NCBI GenBank assembly: GCA_028716845.1
Contig: JAQUPF010000009.1
Location: forward strand, 1-64,000
DNA length: 64,000 bases
Origin: a bacterium
GTDB lineage: Bacteria > Auribacterota > Tritonobacteria > UBA1439
Direction of reading: 5' to 3'
Positions 56,779-64,000 of this stretch are shown here, one piece after another. How positions within the stretch are numbered: the first letter of the stretch is position 1; every line of letters starts with the position of its first letter. A program made the position numbers and the translations under genes. The notes under the pieces were generated by a model. The model was not told the origin of the DNA. It saw nothing but the letters and a program-made list of their open reading frames with translations, and ran no database searches.

Positions 56779-58017
56779 TCACCCCATCCCCAATTTCGAG
56801 ACCGCCGCCTTCAGGTTCTCGATCGCCGGCTCGACGGCGATCGTGCGCCCGGCGATCTTCATGGCGCTGTCCACGTCCTTGAGGCCGTTGCCGGTCACGA
56901 GGCAGACGATCCGCTCGTCGCCCCGGAGGGCGCCGTCGGCGACGAGGCGGCGGAGCCCCGCGACCGAGGCGGCGCCCGCGGGCTCGGCGAAGACGCCGGC
57001 CCCCCGGGCGATGAACGGGATCGCGTCGAGGATCTCCGCGTCGCTCACCTTCACCGCCATCCCGCCCGATTCGCGCACCGCCCGCACCGCCATCAGCCCG
57101 TCCCGCGGTAGGTCCACGGAGATGCTGTCGGCGACGGTGGTCGCCCGCACCGGCCGGATGCGGCCGTCGCCGCGGACCGCATCCACGACGGCGCTCGACA
57201 GCTCCGACTGCACGGCGACGAGCCGGGGGAGCCGGTCGATGAGGCCGACGGCGAGGAGGTCGCGGAAGCCCTTCCAGACGCCGCTGATGATGTTCCCGTC
57301 CCCCACCGGCACGAAGACGAGGTCCGGCACCTCCCAGCCGAGCTGCTCGCACACCTCGAACGAGACGCTCTTCTTCCCCTCGCGCGTGTACGGGTTGTAG
57401 CCGGTGTTCCTGTTGTACCAGCCGTACTCGGCGGTCGCCTTAAGGCACAGGTCGAAGGCGTCGTCGTACGACCCCCGGACGGTGAAGACGGTCGCCCCGA
57501 AGATGAGGAGCTGCGCGATCTTCGCCTTCGGCGCGCTCGCGGGGACGAAGATGATCGGGCTCATGCCGATGCTCGCGCAGAGGCAGGCGGTCGATGAGGC
57601 CGCGTTGCCGGTCGAGGCGCCGCAGAGCTTGTCGCAGCCGAGCTCGAGCCCCTTCGCGACGGCGACCGCGCTCGCCCGGTCCTTGAACGAGGCGCTCGGG
57701 TTCCTCCCGTCGTCCTTCAGCAGGACCTCCCGGAGGCCGAGGCCGCGGGCGACGCGGTCGGCCCGGTAGAGCGGCGTCCAGCCGATCCGGAGCGGCATGA
57801 TCCTGGAGCGGTCGTGGAGGGGGTAGAGGTCCCAGTAGCGCCAGACCGAGTGGTCGGCGTCCCGGGCGAGCGACTCGCGGGTGAGCGCCTTCCGGATGCG
57901 GGCGTGGTCGTAGGCGACCTCGAGGTTCCCCCCGCAGGCGCCGCAAACGTAGGTCATCCCCTCGGCGCCGGTCTCGGCGCCGCAGGCCGTGCATCGCAGT
58001 CCGAGAACGTGGCTCAT
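56779..58017 (-). CDS. thrC: Threonine synthase-type PLP enzyme
   Basis: A 412-residue fold-type II PLP enzyme from the ATG at 58017 (SD GGGAGGG). A short N-terminal zinc ribbon (LRCTACGAETG ... YVCGACGG) is followed by the PLP lysine segment NPSASFKDRA and the phosphate loop GDGNIISGVWKGF. This matches the ThrC2/archaeal-type threonine synthase. It sits between carbamate kinase and argF, so a related PLP lyase of amino acid fermentation cannot be excluded. Confidence 0.8.
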   Translation of the reverse strand: MSHVLGLRCTACGAETGAEGMTYVCGACGGNLEVAYDHARIRKALTRESLARDADHSVWRYWDLYPLHDRSRIMPLRIGWTPLYRADRVARGLGLREVLLKDDGRNPSASFKDRASAVAVAKGLELGCDKLCGASTGNAASSTACLCASIGMSPIIFVPASAPKAKIAQLLIFGATVFTVRGSYDDAFDLCLKATAEYGWYNRNTGYNPYTREGKKSVSFEVCEQLGWEVPDLVFVPVGDGNIISGVWKGFRDLLAVGLIDRLPRLVAVQSELSSAVVDAVRGDGRIRPVRATTVADSISVDLPRDGLMAVRAVRESGGMAVKVSDAEILDAIPFIARGAGVFAEPAGAASVAGLRRLVADGALRGDERIVCLVTGNGLKDVDSAMKIAGRTIAVEPAIENLKAAVSKLGMG

Positions 58018-58054
58018 TTCCCTCCCGGATCGGTTCGGGCCCGCGGCCGCCTGA

Positions 58055-59026
58055 TTACTCCGCGACCGGGTCCGGGACCACCCTCGTCCCCGCGGTGCCG
58101 ATGAGGGCCGAAACCGCCTTGTCGAGGCTCGTGATGATGGCGCACTGGCCGCCCCACTCGATGAACCGCATGCAGGCGAGCACCTTCGGCCCCATGCTCC
58201 CCGCCTTGAAATGCCCCTCGGCATGGAGCTTCCGCATCTCGGAGAGCGTGACCGTGCGCACCGCCTTCTCCTGCGGCGTGCCGAAATGCACCCTCGCGGC
58301 ATCGACGTCGGTGAGGATGAGGAAGATGTCGGCCCCGACGACCTCCGCGAGCCGCTCCCCCGCCTTGTCCTTGTCGATGACCGCCGCCGTCCCGCGGAGG
58401 TTGTCCTCCGCGTCGTAGACGACGGGGATGCCGCCCCCGCCCGAGGCGATGACGACCATCCCCCCCTCCACCATCCGGCGGATGGCGACGTACTCGATGT
58501 TCCTGATCGGATCGGGGGAGGCGACGACGCGCCGGAAGCGCCTCGCGACGCTCTTCGGCTTCACCTCCTTGATGACGTAGTCGGGCCGCTCCTTCTTGAT
58601 CCGCGCGGCCTCCTCCTCCGTGTAGAACGGGCCGACCGGCTTCGACGGGTCCTTGTAGTCGGGGTCGTCCTCGCTCACGAGGACCTGGTTGACGATGGAG
58701 ACGACGGGGAGCGGCATCTTCTCCTGCCAGAGCATGTTCTGCATGGTCTGCTGGAACATGTAGCCGATCTGCCCCTGGGTCATCGCCCCGACGATGTCGA
58801 GCGGCTGCGGCGGCACCTCGGCCGCCCCCGCCTCCTGCTGGATGAGGAGGTTCCCGGCCTGGGGGCCGTTGCCGTGGGTGATGACGAGCCGGTGGCCGTA
58901 CCTGAGCATGCTCACGAGCTGCCGGCAGGTGATCGCCACGTTCCGGCGCTGCTCCTCGGCGGTGCCCGCCTCATCCGCCTGCTTGATCGCGTTCCCGCCC
59001 AGCGCGACGACGATGATCTTCCTCAT
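58055..59026 (-). CDS. arcC: Carbamate kinase
   Basis: A 323-residue amino-acid-kinase-fold enzyme from the ATG at 59026 (SD GGGAGG). MRKIIVVALGGNAIKQ, LVITHGNGPQAGNL, VIASGGGGIPVV and FKAGSMGPKVLACMRFIEWGG are the family motifs. It makes ATP from carbamoyl phosphate and ADP. Adjacent carbamoyltransferase genes suggest a carbamoyl-phosphate-based fermentative or catabolic path. Confidence 0.93.
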   Translation of the reverse strand: MRKIIVVALGGNAIKQADEAGTAEEQRRNVAITCRQLVSMLRYGHRLVITHGNGPQAGNLLIQQEAGAAEVPPQPLDIVGAMTQGQIGYMFQQTMQNMLWQEKMPLPVVSIVNQVLVSEDDPDYKDPSKPVGPFYTEEEAARIKKERPDYVIKEVKPKSVARRFRRVVASPDPIRNIEYVAIRRMVEGGMVVIASGGGGIPVVYDAEDNLRGTAAVIDKDKAGERLAEVVGADIFLILTDVDAARVHFGTPQEKAVRTVTLSEMRKLHAEGHFKAGSMGPKVLACMRFIEWGGQCAIITSLDKAVSALIGTAGTRVVPDPVAE

Positions 59027-59101
59027 CTGCCATGCCTCCCCGGTTCCGAATCGCGCCCGGACCGAACCCGGGCGCCGTTCCATCCGCGGCGACGGCCGCG
59101 G

Positions 59102-59374
59102 TCAACACCCCGGCGGGCGCTGCGCGCCGCGCCCCCCCGCACGCCGCCGGGACGAGACCGCCCGCTGCAGGAGCGCGGGGACGGATGAGGCGGCGGCGAA
59201 GGTCGCGATTTGGATTGCGAGCCGGCAGCCGGCGGCCGCCTCGACGAGCGCGAGGATCGCTGCGGCGCCGAGCCAGTACAGGTAGGAGCCCATCCGCATC
59301 CAGGCGCCGAGCATCAGGACGGCGGCGAGAATGCCCCAGACGAGCCAGGGCTGGACTGCCGCTGCTTCCTGCAT
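59102..59374 (-). CDS. Small membrane protein of unknown function
   Basis: A 90-residue protein with two or three hydrophobic segments (WGILAAVLMLGAWM, YLYWLGAAAILALVEAA, IATFAAASSVPALL) and a basic tail. The arrangement recalls the membrane part of NfeD-like proteins, but the likeness is weak. It lies in the carbamate kinase-carbamoyltransferase gap on the same strand. Confidence 0.45.
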   Translation of the reverse strand: MQEAAAVQPWLVWGILAAVLMLGAWMRMGSYLYWLGAAAILALVEAAAGCRLAIQIATFAAASSVPALLQRAVSSRRRAGGRGAQRPPGC

Positions 59375-59410
59375 CTCCGTCTCCCGGCCGGAAGGTGCCC
59401 CGAGCCCGCC

Positions 59411-60421
59411 CTAGGCCATCGTGAGGGCCATGATCGCCTTCTGGACGTGGAGGCGGTTCTCGGCGACGTCGTAGATGATGGAGCGCGGGCCGCTCGCCAC
59501 CTCGTCGGTCACCTCATGGCCGCGGTCGATCGGCATCGGGTGGGTGAAGAGGGCGTCGTTCGTGCGCTTCATCTTGGCGGCGTCGCAGATCCACTCCGTC
59601 AGCGCGAGGGCCTTCTCAATCTCACCCGCCTTGTCGAACTCGCCGGAGTCGTAGGCGTGCGGCGTCATCCAGTTCCGCGAGTAGACGACGTCCGCCCCCT
59701 CGTACCCCTCGCGTGGATCGTGGGTGATCTCGAAGCGCGCCTTGTGCTCCGCGCAGTTCTTCTTCACCTGGTCGAGGACCGCGGGGTCCAGGTCGTACCC
59801 CTCCGGGTGCGCGAGCGTGACGTCCATGCCCAGGCGCGAGCAGATGAGGATGCTCTCCTGCACCGAGCACCAGGAGCGCGCGAGCGCCCCATGTCCCCAC
59901 ACCTGGAGCAGCTTCTTCCCCTTCAGGTTCGCGCCGAGGTGCCGCCGGAGCCCCATGACGTCCGCGAGCCCCTGGCAGGGGTGGAACTTGTCGTGCGCCA
60001 TGCTGACGACGGGGATCTCCGACCATCGGGCGTACTCCCGGATGAGGGCGTCCCCCTCGCCGTAGGCGCCGATCTTGTCCTCGAGGATCCGGATCCCCAG
60101 GCCGCAGGCGTAGCGGGCCATGACCTTCGCCGCGTCCTCGACCGTCTCGCCGGCGGTCTTCGCGGTCTTCAGCCGCATGCTCTTCGGCTCCAGGAACTGG
60201 GCGTGGCCGCCGAGCTCGGTCGCGGCGCACTCGAAGCTCTGCCGCGTGCGGACCGAGGGGTTGTAGAAGAACATGAAGAACGTCCTGTTCGCGAGGACGC
60301 CGGTGAATTTCGGGTCGTACCGCTTCGCCTGCATCTCCTCGGCGAGCTCGAGCGTCGCAAGGAGCTCCTCGCGCGACCACTCCTGCGTGCAGACGAGATC
60401 CCGCCCCTTCAGACTCTTCAT
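59411..60421 (-). CDS. Carbamoyltransferase paralogue of unclear specificity (OTC-like, HPMP active-site variant)
   Basis: A 336-residue protein with SVRTR at 56-60 and HPCQ at 147-150 as in ornithine transcarbamylase, but the usual HCLP catalytic loop is HPMP (THPMPIDRGHEV at about 293-304), closer to the HPGP/HPLP of aspartate carbamoyltransferase. The C-terminal ENRLHVQKAIMA is OTC-like. No SMG loop is seen. The acceptor could be acetyl- or succinylornithine, putrescine, oxamate or another amine. SD AAAGGAG precedes the ATG. Confidence 0.8.
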   Translation of the reverse strand: MKSLKGRDLVCTQEWSREELLATLELAEEMQAKRYDPKFTGVLANRTFFMFFYNPSVRTRQSFECAATELGGHAQFLEPKSMRLKTAKTAGETVEDAAKVMARYACGLGIRILEDKIGAYGEGDALIREYARWSEIPVVSMAHDKFHPCQGLADVMGLRRHLGANLKGKKLLQVWGHGALARSWCSVQESILICSRLGMDVTLAHPEGYDLDPAVLDQVKKNCAEHKARFEITHDPREGYEGADVVYSRNWMTPHAYDSGEFDKAGEIEKALALTEWICDAAKMKRTNDALFTHPMPIDRGHEVTDEVASGPRSIIYDVAENRLHVQKAIMALTMA

Positions 60422-60463
60422 CCCGCTTCTCCTTTCAACGCCTCCCCGGCGCGCCGGGAACGG

Positions 60464-61537
60464 TCAGAGCCTCCCGCCCATGATCATCGCCATGATCGCC
60501 TTGTGGGCGTGGAGCCTGTTCTCGGCCTCGTCGAAGACGACGGACTGCGGCCCGTCGATGACCTCGTCCGTCACCTCCATGTCGCGGTCCGCCGGGAGGC
60601 AGTGCATGTAGATGCCGTCGTGCTTGACGAGCTTCATCTTCTTCGCGTCGCAGATCCAGTCCTTGTTCCGGTCGAACAGCTTCTTCATCCCCTTCAGGTC
60701 GGCCGGCTTCACGATCTTGCCGCCCTTGACCTTCGCGAAGTACTCGCCGGAGCCCCAGCACTTCGGGTACACGATATCCGCGCCCTCGAACGCCGCTTCC
60801 ATGTCGTCCGTCTCCTCGAAGGTCGCGTTGTTCATCTTCGCGTACCGCCTGCACGTGGCGATGACCTCGGGGTCGAGCTCGAAGCCCTTCGGGCGGGCGA
60901 AGACGACGTCGCAGCCCATGAGGCTCGGGGCGAGGACGAGGGACTGCGGCACCGCGTACGGCTTGTGCGTCGAGCCGGAGTAGGCCCACGACATGACGAA
61001 CCGGACGCCCTTGAAGCCGCCCTTCTTCTCCCGCACGCACATCATGTCCGCGAGCGCCTGGGTCGGGTGGAGCTTGTCGCACTCCATGTTGATGACCGGG
61101 TGCCGCATGTACTCGGCGAACTCCTTCATCGTCTCGTGGCAGAACCCGTAGATCCAGTGGCCGTGCTCCCCGTACATCCGGATGGAGAGGGCGTCGCCGG
61201 TCCGGTCGAGCACCTGGGCGACGTCGCAGATCCGCTCGGTCTGGTACGGTATCTCGTATCCCTTCCTCGCGGGGGTGTAGGTCTTCCCCGGCTCCAGGTC
61301 CACACAGTAGCCGCCGAGCTGCTGGATGCCGGCGGCGAAGGTCGAGCGCGTGCGGAGCGACTGGTTGAAGAACATCATGTAGAGGGTCTTCCCCCGGAGG
61401 ATGTGCGTCTGGTCCTCGTTCATCGCGTAGCGGCGCTTGAGCTCGAGCGCCACGTCGATGAGGGTCTCCCACTCCTCCCTGGAATAGCTGAACTCAGGGT
61501 CGATCCAGTCCCTGCCGCAAAAACCGTTCGTCTTCAT
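60464..61537 (-). CDS. Knotted-type carbamoyltransferase (YgeW/AOTCase-like)
   Basis: A 357-residue paralogue with SLRTR at 60-64, HPTQ at 157-160 and HCLP at 312-315. The segments SWAYSGSTHKPYAVPQS, FARPKGFELDPEVI and MHCLPADRDME follow the YgeW/acetylornithine carbamoyltransferase branch, which forms a knotted fold. Natural YgeW substrates are not established. It lies 42 bp upstream of the HPMP paralogue on the same strand, so the two probably share a transcript with arcC. Confidence 0.82.
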   Translation of the reverse strand: MKTNGFCGRDWIDPEFSYSREEWETLIDVALELKRRYAMNEDQTHILRGKTLYMMFFNQSLRTRSTFAAGIQQLGGYCVDLEPGKTYTPARKGYEIPYQTERICDVAQVLDRTGDALSIRMYGEHGHWIYGFCHETMKEFAEYMRHPVINMECDKLHPTQALADMMCVREKKGGFKGVRFVMSWAYSGSTHKPYAVPQSLVLAPSLMGCDVVFARPKGFELDPEVIATCRRYAKMNNATFEETDDMEAAFEGADIVYPKCWGSGEYFAKVKGGKIVKPADLKGMKKLFDRNKDWICDAKKMKLVKHDGIYMHCLPADRDMEVTDEVIDGPQSVVFDEAENRLHAHKAIMAMIMGGRL

Positions 61538-61670
61538 CCCCTCTCCCTTCCTCCCTCCGTTCCGGCGAGGCGCGTGCGCGCCTTTTCAGCGCCGGGGAGG
61601 GCAGTGTAGCAAAGGGGGGTCCGGTGTCAACACCATTTCGCCCGGCAGCGCCGAAAGCACGAAGAAGCAA

Positions 61671-61728
61671 TCAACCACCGATTCCCACGGATCATTACGG
61701 ATCGCCGCTGATCCGACGGCAGCCGAGA
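61671..61728. repeat. Fragment of composite repeat
   Basis: CACCGATTCCCACGGATCAT then TACGGATCGCCGCTGATCCG match parts of the block at 42.5 kb. It lies upstream of the phosphate-permease gene. Confidence 0.6.
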
Positions 61729-61762
61729 GACAACAGCCTGAAGATATAGGGCTCCAAAGCGC

Positions 61763-61791
61763 TTGCGGCGGCCGGCCGTATTGCCTACAAT
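61763..61791 (+). promoter_or_regulatory. Sigma70-type promoter of the phosphate permease gene
   Basis: -35 TTGCGG (61763-61768), 17-bp spacer, -10 TACAAT (61786-61791), ending 35 bp before the ATG at 61827. The -35 is identical to that of mreB. Confidence 0.55.
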
Positions 61792-61826
61792 GAGTCCGCG
61801 CGCGCCATCGGCGCGGGGAGGATCAG

Positions 61827-62792
61827 ATGCTCCTGACTGGCCTCACCCTCCTCGGGGGTCTCTTCCTCGGCTGGGGGATCGGCGGCAACAACGCCGGCAA
61901 CATGTTCGGCACCGCCGTCGGGACGAACAGCGTCCGCTACAGGACGGCGATCTGGCTCATCGCCGTCTTCTGCGTCGTCGGCGCCTACCTCGAGGGCTGG
62001 AAGCTCTACGCGGGGTACAAGTTCGCCCAGGAGATGAGCATGACGCAGGCGGTCATCTGCACCTTCTCCGCCGCCATCGTCATCATCGGCCAGACCGCCA
62101 TGGGGATCCCGACCTCGACGTCCCAGACGTCCGTCGGCGGCGTCATGGGGATCGCCATCTACTCCGACGGGTGGGCCGGCGCCGACTGGTTGAAGCTCCT
62201 CGGCTGGCTCTTCTGCTGGGTGGTGCTCCCGGTCGTCTCGGGCCTCTTCAGCTTCCTCTGCGTGCGGTTCGTCGGGCCGCTCCTGAACCGCTGCGTCCGG
62301 CGGCTGACGGTCCTCAACTTCATCTACAAGACGGGCCTCGTCGCCTTCGGCTGCTACGGCTCCTACACCCTCGGCGCGAACAACGTCGTCGTGACGACCG
62401 GGCCGTTCTTCCAGGCCGGCCTCTTCGGCGACCCGTCGCTCAAGCGGGCGGCCGTCCTCGCGGCGATCGTCGGGGGAGTCAGCATGGCGCTCGGCGCGCT
62501 CATGTACGGCAGGAAGGTGATGCGGACGATCGGCAAGGACATCACCGCGCTCGACCCGTTCGCCGCCCTCGTCGCCGTCCTCGCCCACTCCGTGGCGATG
62601 CACTTCTTCACGGCGCTCCACGTCCCCGTCTCCTCCTCGCAGGCGATCGTCGGCGCCGTCGCCGGCGTGGGCTTCTCCAAGGGGACGAACATGGTCAACA
62701 GGAAGATCCTCCTGTCGATCCTCGCCGGCTGGTTCCTCTCCCCCGTCATCTCCGCCCTCGCCACGGTGGGGGTCGCCTGGTTCTTCCTGTAG
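61827..62792 (+). CDS. PiT-family inorganic phosphate transporter
   Basis: A 321-residue polytopic permease. The PiT repeats are visible: GWGIGGNNAGNMFGTAVG near the start and GANNVVVTTGPFF in the second half, plus TAMGIPTSTSQTSVGGVMG and VPVSSSQAIVGAVAGVGF. PiT carriers take up phosphate or metal-phosphate by ion symport. The ATG follows GGGAGGATC. The 3' end overlaps the convergent HAD gene by 47 bp. Confidence 0.92.
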   Translation: MLLTGLTLLGGLFLGWGIGGNNAGNMFGTAVGTNSVRYRTAIWLIAVFCVVGAYLEGWKLYAGYKFAQEMSMTQAVICTFSAAIVIIGQTAMGIPTSTSQTSVGGVMGIAIYSDGWAGADWLKLLGWLFCWVVLPVVSGLFSFLCVRFVGPLLNRCVRRLTVLNFIYKTGLVAFGCYGSYTLGANNVVVTTGPFFQAGLFGDPSLKRAAVLAAIVGGVSMALGALMYGRKVMRTIGKDITALDPFAALVAVLAHSVAMHFFTALHVPVSSSQAIVGAVAGVGFSKGTNMVNRKILLSILAGWFLSPVISALATVGVAWFFL

Positions 62793-63477
62793 GCGATCCC
62801 CGCCCGCCGGCGGCGCCGAGGAGGGCCGGCACGGCGGTCGCGTCGTTGAGGATGTAGTCCGCCCCCGCCCTCTCCAGGTCCTCCCTCGTCCCGCTCCCCG
62901 TGAGGACGCCAGCGGTCCGCATCCCGTGCCGCCTCCCCGATTCGATGTCGATCGGGTGGTCCCCCACCATGAGCGCGCGCGCCGGCTCGGCGCGGAGGAG
63001 GGCGAGGCAGCGCCCGAGGTGGACCGGGTGGGGCTTCACGTGCTCGACGGCGTCGCGCGGGAGGAAGGCCCCGCACGCCTCCGCGATCCCCGGGAAGGCG
63101 AGCCGCGCCGCCGCGGCCGAGTTCCTCGTCACGACGCCGACGGCCACGCCCCGCGCGCGGAGCCGCCCGAGCATGCGGCGGACCCCCGGGAGGGGGCCCG
63201 ACCGGGCGGCCGCCTCGCACTCGACGGCGAGGATCGCCCCGTGCGCCGCCGCGCGGACCGCGCGCGCGAGCGGGCCGCTCCCGTCGAGGCGGGCGGCCGC
63301 GGCCTCCACCATCTCCCAGATACGGAGGCCGCGGACCTCCGCGACGTCGACGCCGTGCGCGGAGAGGACCGCCTCCACGCGCGCGCGCATGAGACCGAAG
63401 TCGATGGTCGGGCGGACAAGGGTGCCGTCGAGATCGAAGACGACGGCCTCGAGCGGCGGCGGCGAGGCGGAGTGCAT
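62746..63477 (-). CDS. HAD-superfamily hydrolase (phosphoglycolate phosphatase-like)
   Basis: A 243-residue protein with motif I VVFDLDGTLVRP, motif II VGVVTRNS (Thr), motif III region VKPHP and motif IV MVGDHPIDIESGR. This is the Gph-type HAD core. The last 30 residues are a Gly/Arg-rich tail encoded within the convergent overlap with the phosphate permease gene, so the true end may have drifted. Confidence 0.85.
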   Translation of the reverse strand: MHSASPPPLEAVVFDLDGTLVRPTIDFGLMRARVEAVLSAHGVDVAEVRGLRIWEMVEAAAARLDGSGPLARAVRAAAHGAILAVECEAAARSGPLPGVRRMLGRLRARGVAVGVVTRNSAAAARLAFPGIAEACGAFLPRDAVEHVKPHPVHLGRCLALLRAEPARALMVGDHPIDIESGRRHGMRTAGVLTGSGTREDLERAGADYILNDATAVPALLGAAGGRGSPTGRTRRPPPWRGRR

Positions 63478-63489
63478 GCGCGGGGCCCC

Positions 63490-64000
63490 TCAGCGGCCGC
63501 GCCGGACGGCGAGCCGCGCGATCGTCCCGCCGTCGACCCTGAACGGCGCGCGCGGCGGCGCCGGGGCCGGGAGGCGGTCCATGGACGCGAACGGGGTTGC
63601 CCCCAGCTTCATGTTCCAGGCGCGCACCATGAGGCGCTCGAGGTTGACCGCGTCGGCCGCGTTGTAGGCGAGGAGCGTCTCCAGCGCTCGCGCATCGCCG
63701 CGGCGGCGATATTCGTTCCAGAGGAGCACGGCGCAGAAGCCGTCCACGCCGTCGAGTTCCCCCCGGTCGATCCCGAGCGCCCGCTCGCACCGCTTGAGGC
63801 CGCCCGTGACGCCGAGGCTCCGCAGGACATACCGCAGGTCGACGTGGGGGACGTGGATCCTGACGCCCAGGTCGTCCTCGATGAAGGGGAGATCAAAGCA
63901 CGTCCCGTTGTAGGTGACGACGAGGCGGTAGTGCATGATGTCGTCGCGGAAGTCGCGCAGGTTGTCGTCCCGCACGTAGCAGCGGACCTCCTCTCCGTCG
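63490..64000 (-). CDS. RNase H-like 3'-5' exonuclease (YprB type), C-terminal part
   Basis: The frame is open to the window end and continues DGEEVRCYVRDDNLRDFRDD upstream of the first visible start codon, so it is a 3' portion. HYRLVVTYNGTCFDLPFIED is the exonuclease-like motif II region and YNAADAVNLERLM the Asp-rich motif III. This is the YprB/PF13482 pattern. It ends 12 bp before the HAD gene start on the same strand. Confidence 0.8.
   Translation of the reverse strand, partial: DGEEVRCYVRDDNLRDFRDDIMHYRLVVTYNGTCFDLPFIEDDLGVRIHVPHVDLRYVLRSLGVTGGLKRCERALGIDRGELDGVDGFCAVLLWNEYRRRGDARALETLLAYNAADAVNLERLMVRAWNMKLGATPFASMDRLPAPAPPRAPFRVDGGTIARLAVRRGR

Overview
The window is a high-GC, gene-dense bacterial chromosome segment. 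It encodes a rod-shape and peptidoglycan operon (MreBCD, PBP2, RodA), a type IV pilus/type II secretion-like ATPase, TatA/TatC, two lipobox-bearing lipoproteins and an AsmA-like protein, which together suggest a diderm (Gram-negative-type) rod. Gene content and the abundant hairpin intergenic repeats (Watson-like 'CCGCGGATT...' and 'TTCAAAGTTCAAAG' blocks) resemble uncultivated lineages in or near the PVC/Omnitrophota-Auribacterota region. That placement is a guess; no rRNA or phylogenetic marker settles it.

Layout. 1-9.9 kb (all minus): pilC start, pilB, an MshEN-domain protein, a B12-binding radical SAM protein, then rodA-mrdA-mreD-mreC-mreB behind a good sigma70-type promoter. 10-13 kb: two exported or anchored proteins of unknown function, then a repeat block. 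13.2-15.4 kb (plus): a radical SAM/SPASM protein translationally coupled to a DUF1464-type kinase-fold protein. 15.5-18.5 kb: macrodomain protein, RelE/ParE-type toxin-antitoxin pair with a tandem palindromic operator, two-TM potassium channel, and an MNT-HEPN toxin-antitoxin pair.

19-23.8 kb: a six-gene operon of zinc-ribbon proteins (membrane-anchored or soluble), an M48-like metalloprotease carrying five zinc ribbons and an alpha/beta hydrolase. The operon and its promoter lie between two 144-bp direct repeats that differ by one base. 23.8-35.5 kb: a type I restriction-modification island (hsdM, hsdS, hsdR) with accessory genes: a PD-(D/E)XK-like protein, a winged-helix/PIN-like/coiled-coil membrane protein and an AlbA/Schlafen-type ATP-binding protein. 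The hsdS gene carries an in-frame GIY-YIG nuclease domain next to an in-frame palindromic repeat, hsdM carries two more such palindromes, and an hsdR 5' end is duplicated. These two neighbouring blocks are the best candidates for undescribed biology.

35.6-45 kb: lipoprotein plus alkaline-phosphatase-superfamily lipoprotein, AsmA-like protein, long NfeD protease, short NfeD, flotillin-like FloA and a small repeat-containing membrane protein; then tRNA-Leu(CAA). 45.4-52.3 kb (minus): a PP-loop thiouridylase-like protein and a tightly coupled envelope-glycan cluster (FAD amine-oxidase-like protein, two LPG-synthase-type membrane proteins, one fused to a GT2 glycosyltransferase, UDP-glucuronate decarboxylase-like SDR, UbiA prenyltransferase). 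52.3-64 kb: tRNA-Ala(CGC), tatC-tatA, Ppx/GppA, rhomboid, ornithine carbamoyltransferase, threonine synthase, carbamate kinase, two further carbamoyltransferase paralogues, PiT phosphate permease, HAD phosphatase and a partial RNase H-like exonuclease. Intergenic gaps recurrently hold a composite hairpin repeat family.
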